Shown here in pieces: positions 1 to 9,791 of a DNA stretch of 64,000 bases. Origin of the DNA: Paraburkholderia antibiotica (lineage in GTDB: Bacteria; Pseudomonadota; Gammaproteobacteria; Burkholderiales; Burkholderiaceae). The stretch spans positions 124,001-188,000 of the forward strand of contig NZ_JABBFZ010000006.1 of the NCBI RefSeq assembly GCF_012927125.1, given 5' to 3'. Under the pieces are notes generated by a model. The model did no database searches, had not been told where the DNA came from, and saw only the letters and a list, made by a program, of their open reading frames with translations. Each line of letters opens with the position of its first letter. Position 1 is the first letter of the stretch. Both the position numbers and the translations under genes were made by a program.

Positions 1-79
1 CACTACTTCGCATACGGTACGTTGATGTGAGTTTTTGGAACATCAATTCCGACCAGTCAGCCTGGCCACTCAGCTTGCT

Positions 80-1003
80 ATGTCCCGCACGGTTCCACCT
101 CTCAATCCTCTCCATGTCTTCGACGCAGTCGCCCGCCTGGGTAGCCTGACCAAGGCTTCGGCCGAGCTGTGCGTCACGCACTCGGCCGTGAGTCGACAGC
201 TCACCACACTTGAGCAATATCTCGGGGTGACGTTATTCGAGCGCGAGCCTCGCGGGGTCAGGCTGACGAAAGCGGGGGCGACCTATCACAAGGCCGTGGG
301 ACCGGCGTTCGCGGCCATTGCGGCGGCGACGGAAAGCATCGTGGGGAGCGCGGAAGGTGAGGCGCTACGGCTCAACGTGTACACCACGTTCGCAGCGAAG
401 TGGCTGATGCACCGGCTGCAACGCTTCGAGCAGCGCTATCCGAACATTCCGGTGGAAATCAGCACGACTGTCGCGCCAATGAATTTCAACGAGGTCGAGG
501 CCGACGCAGCCATCCAGTTCGGCGACGGCAACTGGCCCGGCATCCGCAGTGAGCCTCTCTTCAACGACGTCATCGAGCCGGTTTGCAGCCCGGCGCTATT
601 ACGCAACGGGCCGCCGCTCAAGACGATTTCGGACCTGGCGAAGCATCGGCTGCTGCAATCGCGATACCGTCGGCAGGACTGGTTTGACTGGCTGCGCGCG
701 GTGGGGCGCAGCGATCTGGAAGGACTCGTGAAGCAGCAGCGCGGCGGATTCCAGAACTCGCTGCTCGCCTACCAGGCAGCGATCGAAGGTCTCGGCGTGG
801 TGGTGGGGCAAACCCGTTTGCTCGCTAACGATATTGCATCGGGTGCGCTGGTTTGCCCGTTCAAACGTCCCGTGAAGCGCGAACTGGGTTACTACCTGCT
901 GATCGCCGAAGGCCGCCGGCCTTCGCGCAAGATCGCCGCGTTCCGCTCATGGCTGATGGACGAAATCTCCACCATGCCAGAGATAGAGGACATGGCGGAG
1001 TGA
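80..1003 (+). CDS. LysR-family transcriptional regulator, GcvA-like
   Basis: This is a DNA-binding regulator of about 307 residues. The N-terminus (LNPLHVFDAVARLGSLTKAS) is the winged helix-turn-helix typical of GcvA/AmpR-type LysR proteins, and a periplasmic-binding-protein-like effector domain follows. The ATG at 80 is preferred because the family motif starts a few residues after it; a TTG at 35 would add 15 unsupported residues. It ends 20 bp from, and converges on, the MmgE/PrpD operon, so control of that operon is possible but not shown. The effector is unknown. Confidence 0.88.
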   Translation: MSRTVPPLNPLHVFDAVARLGSLTKASAELCVTHSAVSRQLTTLEQYLGVTLFEREPRGVRLTKAGATYHKAVGPAFAAIAAATESIVGSAEGEALRLNVYTTFAAKWLMHRLQRFEQRYPNIPVEISTTVAPMNFNEVEADAAIQFGDGNWPGIRSEPLFNDVIEPVCSPALLRNGPPLKTISDLAKHRLLQSRYRRQDWFDWLRAVGRSDLEGLVKQQRGGFQNSLLAYQAAIEGLGVVVGQTRLLANDIASGALVCPFKRPVKRELGYYLLIAEGRRPSRKIAAFRSWLMDEISTMPEIEDMAE

Positions 1004-1023
1004 CGGGCTGACGACGGGCTGAC

Positions 1024-2394
1024 TTATGCGCGCGCTGCAACGAGCCTGGGCAATGCGAGGTCTGCAACGCGGTGTTTGTCGATGCTCCAGAGCCGGTCCA
1101 GCAGCGATCGCGCGGCGGTGGTGCCGATGACCGGCGTTGCCAGCTCAGTGAACTTGGCGTCGAGTTCAGCGTCGGTCAGTGGGGCTTCAGGGTCGCCGCG
1201 ACGATACGGTGCAAACGTCTCGACGGTGCGACCATCTTCGAGCGACACCGCCACCCGCGCGGCACGTTGCTTCGGGAACGCGGCCGTTAAGGTCGGGTCG
1301 GCAACGAGATCGACTTTTTCCATCAATGCCCGCAGGGGCTGCTCGGCAAGACGCGCGGGCTCGAATGCACTCAACCGCACCGAGCCGTATATCGCCGCGT
1401 GACTCATCACGTATGGCAGGCTGAAACGCGCCTCAAAGGCCGTTTGCGGTTTGCGGATACCCGCCACATCGAGCGCTGCCGCATACGTCCGCACGGTGAC
1501 TTTGCGGATCGCGTCAGTTTTGAAGTCGTGCTCGCGCTTCAGTTCGAGCAACGCGTCGATCGCAGCGAAGGTATGCCCGCAGCAGCCGTGATTTTTCTGT
1601 GTGATTCGCTCGATATTGAATTGCACGCCCAGGCCGTCGGTCACGCCGTCCCAGTTCGGCGACTCGCATAATGCCGCTCCGAATCCCGCCGCGCCTTCAA
1701 GGATGTCGGTCACGCCAGTCAGGCCCGCCGCTGCGCCTTGCGCCGCGCGCACGCCCACGGCGGCGGCGTGTCCGGCATGCAGCGCTTTGGTCATGGCATC
1801 GGAGCGGAACGCCTGCTGGAGGCCGGAGGCGAACGTCGCCGCCGTGGCCATTGCGTGACGAGCGACGTCGCTGGAGGCCGGGGCGGTCAATAGCGCTCCC
1901 GCGGCGGCGGCGCCGAAGCTGCCCACCGTTCCGGTCGTATGGAAGAAGCGGTAGTGGGCGGGCTGCACGGCGGCGCCAATGCGCGTCGAGACTTCGTAGC
2001 CTGCAACGATCGCCTTCAGCAACTTTTCGCCACTGACGTTGCCGTCCTCGGCCAGCGCAAGGGCAGCGGCAACCGTCGGACAGCCTGGATGGTAGACGGC
2101 GTCGCGAAAGATATCGTCGAATTCGACGGCATGTGAAGTGCTGCCGTTGATCCATGCTGCCGTCGCCGGGAACGCGCTCGTGCCGGCGCCCGGCAGGCTC
2201 GAACGCCCAAATCCCAGTTCCTCGCTGTGCGCACGCCTGAGCTGCAAGGCGGGTGCCGTGAGCGTCCCCGGCAGCAGCGCGGCGAACCAGTCGATCAGCG
2301 CGCGCTTGGCGGCGTGTCGCGTGGGCGCGGGCAAATCGACTTCCGCCTGAGTGGCAACGTATTGCGCAAAGGTGTCGAGAATCATGTCGGGCAT
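1024..2394 (-). CDS. MmgE/PrpD family protein
   Basis: The protein has about 456 residues, the usual family length. It shows the family signatures EFDD near residue 90 and KNHGCCGHTF in the middle, the latter matching the Lys...Cys-Cys-Gly-His pattern of PrpD and cis-aconitate decarboxylase. Family members include 2-methylcitrate dehydratase, cis-aconitate decarboxylase and iminodisuccinate epimerase, and the substrate here cannot be told. The start at 2394 (or a second ATG at 2385) overlaps or abuts the stop of the upstream hydrolase, so the two are translationally coupled. There is no prpB or prpC nearby, which argues against a classical methylcitrate role. Confidence 0.88.
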   Translation of the reverse strand: MPDMILDTFAQYVATQAEVDLPAPTRHAAKRALIDWFAALLPGTLTAPALQLRRAHSEELGFGRSSLPGAGTSAFPATAAWINGSTSHAVEFDDIFRDAVYHPGCPTVAAALALAEDGNVSGEKLLKAIVAGYEVSTRIGAAVQPAHYRFFHTTGTVGSFGAAAAGALLTAPASSDVARHAMATAATFASGLQQAFRSDAMTKALHAGHAAAVGVRAAQGAAAGLTGVTDILEGAAGFGAALCESPNWDGVTDGLGVQFNIERITQKNHGCCGHTFAAIDALLELKREHDFKTDAIRKVTVRTYAAALDVAGIRKPQTAFEARFSLPYVMSHAAIYGSVRLSAFEPARLAEQPLRALMEKVDLVADPTLTAAFPKQRAARVAVSLEDGRTVETFAPYRRGDPEAPLTDAELDAKFTELATPVIGTTAARSLLDRLWSIDKHRVADLALPRLVAARA

Positions 2395-3251
2395 CCGGTA
2401 TCGATGGTGCGGGGTGTCACACGTTTGCTGCGAACGCGGTCGATAAATGTACTCAGGCTGTCGTTGAACCACGGCGCCGCTTCGAATTGCAGCCAATGTG
2501 CGGTGTGGGCAATCGACGCGGTATTGCCCTCGGATATTGCCCGCACAAAGTTCGACCGCAGATCCAGTTCGTACTGCTGATGGGGATCCTGCGAACCCAG
2601 GACGAGCCACATCGGAGCGCGTACACGTTCTAGCAAGGCGCGCGTGGGATGCGTCCGCGCAATGGGGCGAGTTTGCACGCGGGTCGCACGCACGTGATTC
2701 GCCGCGATAACGCAGAGCTCTTCTGTCACGAGGCGGGCGTCCGAGACCATGATGCTTTCCAGCGAAATGCGCACGCCTTGTTCCAGGCCGTGCGATTTCG
2801 CGGCCTGTGCCGCCGCGTTCTGAATGCCGTCGAGCCGCCTGGATACCGGTCCCATGCCGGCCGGATTCACCATCGCGAGCGACCGCACCCGATGAGGAGC
2901 CTGCACGGCCATCTGGGCGGCGACACAGGCACCGAACGAGAAGGCCGCGATATCGAACGTGACGACGCCAAGCCGGTCGAGGAATGCGAACAACTCGCTT
3001 GCCGCCAGCTTGAGTGTGAAGTCGCTCTGCGGCTTCGTGCTCTTGCCGAAACCCGGCAAGTCCGGCGCAATCACGCGCGAGTGCGTGGAGAGAGCTTCGA
3101 TATTGCTTACCCAGTGATACCAGCCGCCGTGGCCACCATGGATCAACAGAAGAGGCGGTCCGTCACCGAGATCGATGTAGCTCAGGGCGCACTCGTTACC
3201 CTGAGTGGTGATCGCCGCCCGCGAAAGGCGCTCGTGAAGTACGTCGATCAT
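2382..3251 (-). CDS. alpha/beta-fold hydrolase
   Basis: This is a 289-residue cytosolic hydrolase. The oxyanion-hole motif LLIHGGHGG lies near residue 35 and a nucleophile elbow AFSFGA lies near residue 105, with Ser as nucleophile and an unusual Phe-Ser-Phe around it. An acidic residue in GSQDPH and a late His complete a plausible triad. It sits between the transporter (4-bp gap) and the MmgE/PrpD gene (overlap), so it probably cleaves an ester or C-C bond in the same pathway. The substrate is unknown. Confidence 0.85.
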   Translation of the reverse strand: MIDVLHERLSRAAITTQGNECALSYIDLGDGPPLLLIHGGHGGWYHWVSNIEALSTHSRVIAPDLPGFGKSTKPQSDFTLKLAASELFAFLDRLGVVTFDIAAFSFGACVAAQMAVQAPHRVRSLAMVNPAGMGPVSRRLDGIQNAAAQAAKSHGLEQGVRISLESIMVSDARLVTEELCVIAANHVRATRVQTRPIARTHPTRALLERVRAPMWLVLGSQDPHQQYELDLRSNFVRAISEGNTASIAHTAHWLQFEAAPWFNDSLSTFIDRVRSKRVTPRTIDTGCPT

Positions 3252-3255
3252 GGCG

Positions 3256-4566
3256 TCAATATTCGGAGTCCAGATCGATGCCGCGCGTTTCCTTCATCAG
3301 GATGTAGGTGACGAGGCTGACTGCCGACCCAATGCAGACATAGATGAGAAACAGGTATTCCAGTTGACGCCCCTGAAGCCACGTCATCAGATACGGCGTC
3401 GTTCCGCCGAGAATCGCCACGACCAGATTGAACGGGAGCCCGATGCCGAGCGAGCGGATCTCCGCACCAAAAAGTTCAGCCATGAGCGCCGGCGCAATCG
3501 CCGTGTAGAGCGCATACAGAACAATGCCGAAGATTTCGACGAGTGCAATCGACCAGAACGAATTGCCAACTGAAAGCACGACCGGATAGACAAACACGGT
3601 GTACGCCGCTGCCATCACGATCAGTTGCGGACGGCGGCCGATGCGGTCCGAGAGCCAGCCGAAAAGTGGCTGGACCGCGGTAAAAACGATGAGGCTGAAT
3701 GTGCTCGCCGCATAGGCCGTTGCCGGTTCCGCGCCAGAGCGATGAATTGCGTACACCGGCACGTAGACAATGAAAAGATAAAAGGCGAAGGCCCCGAGAA
3801 TGCTGGTGCCGATGAGTGTCCATGTCGACTTCGCATACTGCGTGAAAAGAACGCGTATGGAGCCTTTGCGTTCCGTCGAGCGCGAGGCGGTGCGTCGGAA
3901 CGCTTCGGTTTCCTCTACGCGTGTACGCAGCCAGTAGCCGAACAGCCCGCCAAACGCGCCGATCAGAAACGGAATGCGCCAGCCGAAATGAAGCATCTGC
4001 TCGTGGGTAAGCACGCGATTGAGCACCCAGGCGATGGCCGAGGCGGCGATCAGGCCGATGCCTGTGCCGAAGAACAGAAAGCTCCCATGAAATCCGCGCC
4101 GGTGCGGTGGCGCCGTCTCGGCGAGGAACGAACAGGCTGCCGCGAATTCACCACCGACGGACAGGCCCTGGAGCAGCCGGGCAATCGTCGCAACGACGGG
4201 GGCGGCAACGCCGATTGCTGCGTAGGGCGGCAATACCGCGAGGAGCAAGGAGCCAAGCGCCATCAAGGTAACGGAGATGGCGAGCGCGGTACGGCGACCG
4301 TGACGGTCGGCGACGGCGCCAAGAATCCAGCCACCGGCGGGGCGCATGACGAAGCCAATAGCATAGATGCCGAATGCCGCGAGCAGCGCAGAGCGTTGAT
4401 CCGTCGATGGAAACAGCTGGGGGCCGAAGAAAATCGCAAAGTTTGCGTAGATCGAAAAATCGAACCATTCGATCGCATGTCCAATGCAGCCCGCCAACCG
4501 GGTGCGAATGGCCGGGGTCACGCCGCGATATTGCTGTGCGGCCGTGCTGGACGGGATATCTGACAC
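3256..4566 (-). CDS. MFS transporter, metabolite:H+ symporter (MHS) type
   Basis: This is a 12-helix permease of about 436 residues. The early motif AIEWFDFSIYANFAIFFGP and the loop DRHGRR are typical of the MHS group (KgtP, ProP, CitA, PcaT), whose members import carboxylates or betaines with protons. The GTG at 4566 is preferred to the upstream ATG at 4731 because AAGGAG lies 6 bases before it and the family N-terminus starts there. It is the first gene of the operon and faces the prophage end. The imported compound is probably an organic acid. Confidence 0.87.
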   Translation of the reverse strand: MSDIPSSTAAQQYRGVTPAIRTRLAGCIGHAIEWFDFSIYANFAIFFGPQLFPSTDQRSALLAAFGIYAIGFVMRPAGGWILGAVADRHGRRTALAISVTLMALGSLLLAVLPPYAAIGVAAPVVATIARLLQGLSVGGEFAAACSFLAETAPPHRRGFHGSFLFFGTGIGLIAASAIAWVLNRVLTHEQMLHFGWRIPFLIGAFGGLFGYWLRTRVEETEAFRRTASRSTERKGSIRVLFTQYAKSTWTLIGTSILGAFAFYLFIVYVPVYAIHRSGAEPATAYAASTFSLIVFTAVQPLFGWLSDRIGRRPQLIVMAAAYTVFVYPVVLSVGNSFWSIALVEIFGIVLYALYTAIAPALMAELFGAEIRSLGIGLPFNLVVAILGGTTPYLMTWLQGRQLEYLFLIYVCIGSAVSLVTYILMKETRGIDLDSEY

Positions 4567-5053
4567 TACTGTCTCCTTGTTGAACCTGTCGGGTCCTTGA
4601 TCCCTCGGTCCGGCACCGACTGCAAGGGTACCTGCGGGGTTTGTGGAGACAGTCTGTGATGTGTGCTTCAGAAAAAATACTTCAAATCGCGCATAGAGGT
4701 GTTCCAAAAAATCACATCTGGTACCGGACATTTCTGTTTGGGACCGACATCATTTCTATTGATAATTTATATTATGTAAAGTCCGAGCTAGCCATCCACC
4801 ACCCCGTATCCATCCCAACAGACCACAGACTGTCGTGAGCAAACAACGTTCCAACTAGCCTGCAGACTAACCGCAAGACATCCGATCCGCTCACGTTGTT
4901 TCAAACGACTAATCCAAAAAATCTATTGCTTAATGCGATAGAAAGTCAAAATAAATTTACATTTGAATTTGCAAAATTTGTATAACTCCCACACAGCATC
5001 GGCTGTAGCAAGCCGAGTGCCGCGTAGCGCCGTATGCCTCTGCGGGAGTGTCC
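4567..5053. other. AT-rich intergenic stretch between host operon and first prophage gene
   Basis: This stretch of nearly 490 bases has no convincing gene. It should contain the promoter of the MFS operon. Most of it from 4640 on is much richer in A and T than the surrounding genes. It holds the left copy of the 12-bp candidate attachment core at 4766-4777. A 65-codon ORF at 4641-4838 has no family features and crosses this core. Confidence 0.6.
4766..4777. repeat. candidate attL core
   Basis: TTTATATTATGT occurs here and again at 40254-40265. The two copies enclose every phage gene in the window. Flanking bases differ apart from scattered matches. Short AT-rich matches can arise by chance, and no integrase is present to confirm the site. 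Confidence 0.4.
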
Positions 5054-5539
5054 ATGCAGTGCACTGACGTGGATGACGGGAGACGCGAACAATTCCTTGC
5101 GCTGATCGACGGGTTGACGATTGAGCGAGTTGCAGAAGTGCTGCGGTGCTGCACGCGCAGCGTCCGGAATTGGCGCGCCGGCCGCTCCCCCGTTCCCTGG
5201 TGGCGTATCGAATTTTTGCGGATATGGCGTCACAATCTCGACGCCGATCCTGATGCGCGCGTGCTTCCCGAAGACTCTGCGCTAGCCAATGTCGTGACCG
5301 AAGAACAGGAGTGTCTCGCATGGGTGAGCGTCACCGCGCCTCACTTTCTTTCGAGTCGGCACGCTTACGAGCATTACCTGAAGGGATGGGACGTCGCGGG
5401 CAAAATCCGGCGCGCGAAAGCAGCCGGGCAATTCCGCGACGTGCTGCGTCGATGGCGCGAACTGGCAAAGGTCGAGGTTCGACGATGGCGGGATGGACCA
5501 CTTTTTCAAGGCAGCAACGCGCCTGTGTCCCCGCGATAA
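5054..5539 (+). CDS. small HTH-like phage protein next to the left end
   Basis: The product has about 161 residues. Residues 15-50 (RVAEVLRCCTRSVRNWRAGR, then PVPWWRIEFLRIW) look like a helix-turn-helix followed by a Trp-rich segment, recalling phage proteins of the DUF3653 kind. The ATG at 5054 follows GGGAG at a good distance, and the GTG at 5048 lies inside that site. It is the only plus-strand gene at this end and converges on gene D with a 17-bp gap. Cargo or a regulatory role is possible; the function is unknown. Confidence 0.6.
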   Translation: MQCTDVDDGRREQFLALIDGLTIERVAEVLRCCTRSVRNWRAGRSPVPWWRIEFLRIWRHNLDADPDARVLPEDSALANVVTEEQECLAWVSVTAPHFLSSRHAYEHYLKGWDVAGKIRRAKAAGQFRDVLRRWRELAKVEVRRWRDGPLFQGSNAPVSPR

Positions 5540-5556
5540 TCGCATTCCCGCGGCCG

Positions 5557-6636
5557 TTACCTCGTTTTCGAAAAGTGCGATCGATGTCGGCTTGTCGTTG
5601 GATCGTCGGCCATTTCCATTTCGAGATCGGTCGTAAATCCTCCGCTACCGTCCATCTTCGAGACGAGACGCTTTATTAGCCACGGAATTGCATCAATCTC
5701 CGGTTTCCAGCCCGTCGCCGTCACCTCCATTTCAGGGTAAGCGTCCGGCCGGCCGAGCGCGAGACTTAAGTCGAACGTCGCTTGCCCGCGCTGCGTGCGT
5801 GCGTATTCTGCCTTTGCGGCCGCCGTCGCTTCCTCGCGAGACGCGTAGGTTTCTGGCAGCAGTTTCACGTTTTTGTTGTTGTCGCCCCCAATAGTGACGG
5901 ATTCCTGCTTTCCTTTTTTTGCGGCATGCCAGCGCGCGCGGACCGCCGTATAACTTTCGCGCTGCGAAACGTGGTAGCGGTGCGAGTCGCCATCGGCACG
6001 TGTGATCGTCATCGTAGGTAACGGCTGGCCACTCGCGCTCGCGCCGGCGCCGATCGGCATGAACAGCAAGCGCCCATCCTTGACCGTCATCACAGCGTCG
6101 TAACGCTTTGCAAGACGGGTTAGAAATGACAGATCACTCTCCCCCGTCTGGTCAATGTGTGCGATAGCGGTGTTGGCAAGCGCGTCATTTAGCGCCGGCT
6201 TCAGGTTGTGACGCGCAGCGATTGCCCTGACGATATCGCCGATCGTTTTACGATGCCAACTCGTGTCGCGGCGCACGTGCATTTCATCGGTCATCGACGC
6301 AGAGCGCGCACTGACCGTGATCCGGTCCGGCGAGCCGCCGTGCTCCACTTCGTCGACGGTGTACGTTCCCTTGTCGACAAGCGCTGCGCCAACCCAGCCG
6401 ATTGCAAGCCGGATTTCGACGCCACGCTTCGGAATCGCCAGATCGCCGCGCGAATCGTCCAGCACGAGATTCAGCATGTCGGCTTCATCCTCGCGCGACT
6501 GCGTGAGCGAGAGGCTCACCAGGTATTTCGCCACCTTTCTCGACAGATCGCGTCCGTCGAGCGTGAGCCGGTAGTCGCCCTGAGGTCGTGCAACGCCGCC
6601 GGCTGCTGCGGCCGGCAAGAATGAATAGATCGACAC
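5557..6636 (-). CDS. D: phage late control/baseplate hub protein D
   Basis: This 359-residue protein matches the P2 gpD family: an early DGRDLSRKVAKYLVSLSLT segment, then GWVGAALVDKGTYTVDEVEH and a central SDLSFLTRLAKRYDAVMTVK block. gpD is the baseplate hub at the base of the tail tube. The GTG start follows AAGGGG and lies 2 bases after the stop of U. It is the last gene of the FI-FII-E-T-U-D tail operon. Confidence 0.93.
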   Translation of the reverse strand: MSIYSFLPAAAAGGVARPQGDYRLTLDGRDLSRKVAKYLVSLSLTQSREDEADMLNLVLDDSRGDLAIPKRGVEIRLAIGWVGAALVDKGTYTVDEVEHGGSPDRITVSARSASMTDEMHVRRDTSWHRKTIGDIVRAIAARHNLKPALNDALANTAIAHIDQTGESDLSFLTRLAKRYDAVMTVKDGRLLFMPIGAGASASGQPLPTMTITRADGDSHRYHVSQRESYTAVRARWHAAKKGKQESVTIGGDNNKNVKLLPETYASREEATAAAKAEYARTQRGQATFDLSLALGRPDAYPEMEVTATGWKPEIDAIPWLIKRLVSKMDGSGGFTTDLEMEMADDPTTSRHRSHFSKTR

Positions 6637-6638
6637 GC

Positions 6639-7139
6639 TTACCCCTTCTTCGATTTCACATAAGCGGGAGCATCCGGAACCGGTACGGCATCGAGCGAGC
6701 CGGCTGTCTGCGTGCCAGTCGCCGCGGCGCCGCTCGCGGCAGCGGCGCCGGCTAGCGTCAGGTCGTCGGCGCGCTCAAGGGTAAGCGTGAACTCAATTTT
6801 CTGAGCGATTCCGATGACGTCGTGATAGGTCTGCGTTTCATCAAGCGAACTGATAATGAAAACGCCATGGACGTTACCGAGCATATCGACGAGCACATAA
6901 CCCGCGCCCGCGTCGGCCATGTCCGTAAGCATGTCGAGTGATTCGGCCGAGCCGACTTGCCCCGGCGCAATGACGCCGGTTAGCGTAATCAAGTCATCAC
7001 CCGGACCATTGAACTGACCGGCATCGCGCGCACCGACTCGCGAGTTCTTCGCGTATTTCCAGTTGCGCTTGCGTTGCAGCTCATGAAAAAGCGCCGTGCT
7101 CATGCTGAACACGAACCGACCGAGGCAGAGTACGACCAT
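6639..7139 (-). CDS. U: phage tail protein U
   Basis: The 166-residue product has the gpU family pattern: GRFVFSMSTALFHELQRKRNWKYA at the start and a GPGDDLITLTGVIAPG block. The C-terminal third is Ala/Pro-rich and probably flexible. P2 gpU is needed for tail assembly and termination. It lies 6 bp after the tape measure gene and just before D, as in P2. Confidence 0.92.
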   Translation of the reverse strand: MVVLCLGRFVFSMSTALFHELQRKRNWKYAKNSRVGARDAGQFNGPGDDLITLTGVIAPGQVGSAESLDMLTDMADAGAGYVLVDMLGNVHGVFIISSLDETQTYHDVIGIAQKIEFTLTLERADDLTLAGAAAASGAAATGTQTAGSLDAVPVPDAPAYVKSKKG

Positions 7140-7145
7140 TTCGAA

Positions 7146-9791
7146 TTACCCCCTGTCCGAAAAGCTCGATCCCGCGCGCCGCGCCTTGTCCCGTTCATGC
7201 CGCTCGAGCAATTGCCGGAACCGGCCCTCGATCACATCGAGTGCCGACGAATCCGGCATGCCTGCGCCCGCTGGAAAATTGAAGTTGATGTTATAGGTCG
7301 TCTCGCCGGCGGCCGCCGCCATCGGCGCCGCGACGATCGGCCCACGCCGGTCGAACATCGGTTTGTCCGAGCCGAACATCGAAGCACCCGCGCCAAACGC
7401 GTTGACAGCCGTTCCAGCAAGTTCCGCGACAGCGCCGGCGACGCGCGGCCGCTCGCCCTCGATGCCAAGCGCTGCGCCCTGCCCGATGAACCCACCGAGC
7501 AGACCAAACACACGGCTAGGGCTATGAATGCCGAGTTTGTCCTTGAACCATGAAACCGTTGAGTCTGCAACGGTCATTACAGCCTGTTTAACCGCCCCTA
7601 GCCCGGTCATAATGCCGTTGACCAACCCGGTCATCATGTTGATGCCGAAGTCCGAAAACTTCGCGGGCAACTCGACGCCGAACCACGACATCACGCCGCG
7701 GAACACGGTATAGAACGCGTCGAGCGGCGACCAGTCGCGTATTAGCCGTGTCACACCCTCAATGCCGCCGCCGAATGCTTCCTTGACCCGTACCCACACG
7801 GACCGGAAAAACGTCGATATCGGCTCCCAATAGCGATAAATCAGATACGCGGTCAACGCAATCGCCGCCCCGATGCCGAGCACCATCAAGCCAATCGGCG
7901 ACATGAGCAACGCCCGACCGGCGGCGAACACGGCCGACCCAAACGCCTTGAACCCGCCGCCCATGAGGCCGAGCGCACGCCCCGCGATGGATCCCTTGAG
8001 GCCAATCATTTCCATGCCGTAACGGGTCAGCGCAAGCGGACCGATCAGCGACGCAAGACCGAGCGTTATCGTGCCGCCAGCGCCGATAAGCAGACCAAGC
8101 CCCGTCAACCCCACCACCAGTGCTTTCGTTGCCGTCTGGTGCCGCTCAGTAAATCCGGTCACGCGATCAAGTAATGATGCGGTCAAGCCAAGCGCCTGGT
8201 TGTACATCGGCAAAATCTTTTCACCAAGCTCACGCTCAAGATTTGCCTTGCGCGTATGCAAATCGAGCTCTTTACCCTGTGATGTTCCTTTCGCGGCTTC
8301 GAATCCCTGATCGACGCCGAACGCCTGCTTATTCAGCGCCTCGCTCTTGTGGATCGCGCCACGCTGTAAATACATCGTTGAAAAAAGATTCGCCGCGCGC
8401 CGGTTCGTGAACATTGAGCCGATCGCGCTGAGCGTTTCCTGATCGCCCGTGATGCCGTGCTTTCGGAGCTGCGGCAGCAGTGTCTTTTCCATCCACTCGA
8501 ATTGCGAGCCCTTGAACTGTTCCGCGTTGAGTAGCGCCCCATCAGCGAATGCCTTAACGTGTCCGGTTTTATCGTATTCAACCCGCTTGCTATCGAGCAG
8601 GCCCATCGACATGAGTTTGCGCGCGGCACGCACCGACGTGCGCCCCTCGATCAGATTCTGATGCGCCGATGCGAGCGAGCCGCCAGCTGCGTCGCCGCCC
8701 ATTTCCTGAATAAGCGGCTCCATCTGGTAATAGAAGGCATCGGATTTCATCAGCTTTGCGGCGACGCCGCCTGTCTTGATGAAATTCATCCACTCGTCGC
8801 CGCCTACGCGGCCGCCCGTTGCCGTAATAACCTTCTGCACGGCGTTCGCTTCGCGCTGGAAGGCGGCCGCGCTGTTCGTGCCGCCGCGCAGCTCGATCGC
8901 CTTCAGCATATTCATGAACTTCTGTTCGTTGTCTCCGCCATGTTCAGCGCCGAAAAGTGCCTCGTTCGAAAACTTCATTTTCGATAGCGTTGGCATGATT
9001 TCTTCGGCGTGGTGCTTATCGTTGAGAATGGTCATGGCGTCACGCATTAGCACAAGATTTTCGTTCGTGCTCACACCGAAAGACTTGTGATTTTTCGCGT
9101 AACCGACCAATTCGCGCGTCGTACTCTCGCCCACGCCTAGCGCCCGGATCTTCGTTTCTTCGAGCTGCGTTTTTTTGGCTTCATCCAGATAGGCGCCGAC
9201 CCCGCCAAGAATGCGCTGGCCGGTTGAGCGCGCGCTGTATCCAGCCACAGCCATATTCGACGCGAGTGCCTGCCGCTTGCCCAGACGCTCGCCAGCAGCC
9301 TGCATAGTCTGCATGCGCTTGTTCTGATCGCCGAGCGCCGCGCTTGTGCGCTCGACGCTTGTGCGTAACGAGTTCTCATAGTCCGCGAGCGTGCGCGCGC
9401 CGCGCCCGGCTTCCTGCATACGGCTACTGAGCTCGCCAAGCCTGTTGCGCTGCCTCTCCTGTTTCTGCGTGAGCGCCCCCACAGCATCCGACGCGCGCCG
9501 GAATTCGTTCTGCAAGCGCTTTGTCGGCGCGTTCGTCGCAATCAGCTTTTCTCGTAGCCCGGCAAGCTTGCCCTGTGCTTCCTTCAGCCTTGACGCCGTT
9601 TGCCCCATTTCCGTGCGCAGCGAGCGAACCGCGTTCACGGTTTTCTGTTGCTTTTGCAGTCCCGCCAATTCCTTGCGGGTTTCGGCGATGGCACGTGACA
9701 GCCCCTTGCTGCCCGCCATGACGTTTTTTAGCGGCCGCGCGACGCGGTCCACCATATCGAACACGACACGCAGTTTAAGATCGCGACTCAC
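7146..9791 (-). CDS. T: tail tape measure protein T
   Basis: This 881-residue protein sets tail length and is ejected into the host. Residues 1-175 are rich in heptad-like Lys/Glu/Gln stretches and probably form a coiled coil. Residues of about 565-655 contain several hydrophobic segments (GLTGLGLLIGAGGTITLGLA, LMVLGIGAAIALTAYLIY). The C-terminus has the late LGIHSPSRVFG motif common in phage tape measures. It starts with GTG inside the last codons of E', so translation is coupled to the tail-assembly genes. Length fits P2-like T genes. Confidence 0.93.
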   Translation of the reverse strand: MSRDLKLRVVFDMVDRVARPLKNVMAGSKGLSRAIAETRKELAGLQKQQKTVNAVRSLRTEMGQTASRLKEAQGKLAGLREKLIATNAPTKRLQNEFRRASDAVGALTQKQERQRNRLGELSSRMQEAGRGARTLADYENSLRTSVERTSAALGDQNKRMQTMQAAGERLGKRQALASNMAVAGYSARSTGQRILGGVGAYLDEAKKTQLEETKIRALGVGESTTRELVGYAKNHKSFGVSTNENLVLMRDAMTILNDKHHAEEIMPTLSKMKFSNEALFGAEHGGDNEQKFMNMLKAIELRGGTNSAAAFQREANAVQKVITATGGRVGGDEWMNFIKTGGVAAKLMKSDAFYYQMEPLIQEMGGDAAGGSLASAHQNLIEGRTSVRAARKLMSMGLLDSKRVEYDKTGHVKAFADGALLNAEQFKGSQFEWMEKTLLPQLRKHGITGDQETLSAIGSMFTNRRAANLFSTMYLQRGAIHKSEALNKQAFGVDQGFEAAKGTSQGKELDLHTRKANLERELGEKILPMYNQALGLTASLLDRVTGFTERHQTATKALVVGLTGLGLLIGAGGTITLGLASLIGPLALTRYGMEMIGLKGSIAGRALGLMGGGFKAFGSAVFAAGRALLMSPIGLMVLGIGAAIALTAYLIYRYWEPISTFFRSVWVRVKEAFGGGIEGVTRLIRDWSPLDAFYTVFRGVMSWFGVELPAKFSDFGINMMTGLVNGIMTGLGAVKQAVMTVADSTVSWFKDKLGIHSPSRVFGLLGGFIGQGAALGIEGERPRVAGAVAELAGTAVNAFGAGASMFGSDKPMFDRRGPIVAAPMAAAAGETTYNINFNFPAGAGMPDSSALDVIEGRFRQLLERHERDKARRAGSSFSDRG

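Noticed and set aside
4641..4838. 65-codon ORF across the candidate attL
   Set aside because: No ribosome site or family features; it runs across the junction in AT-rich sequence.
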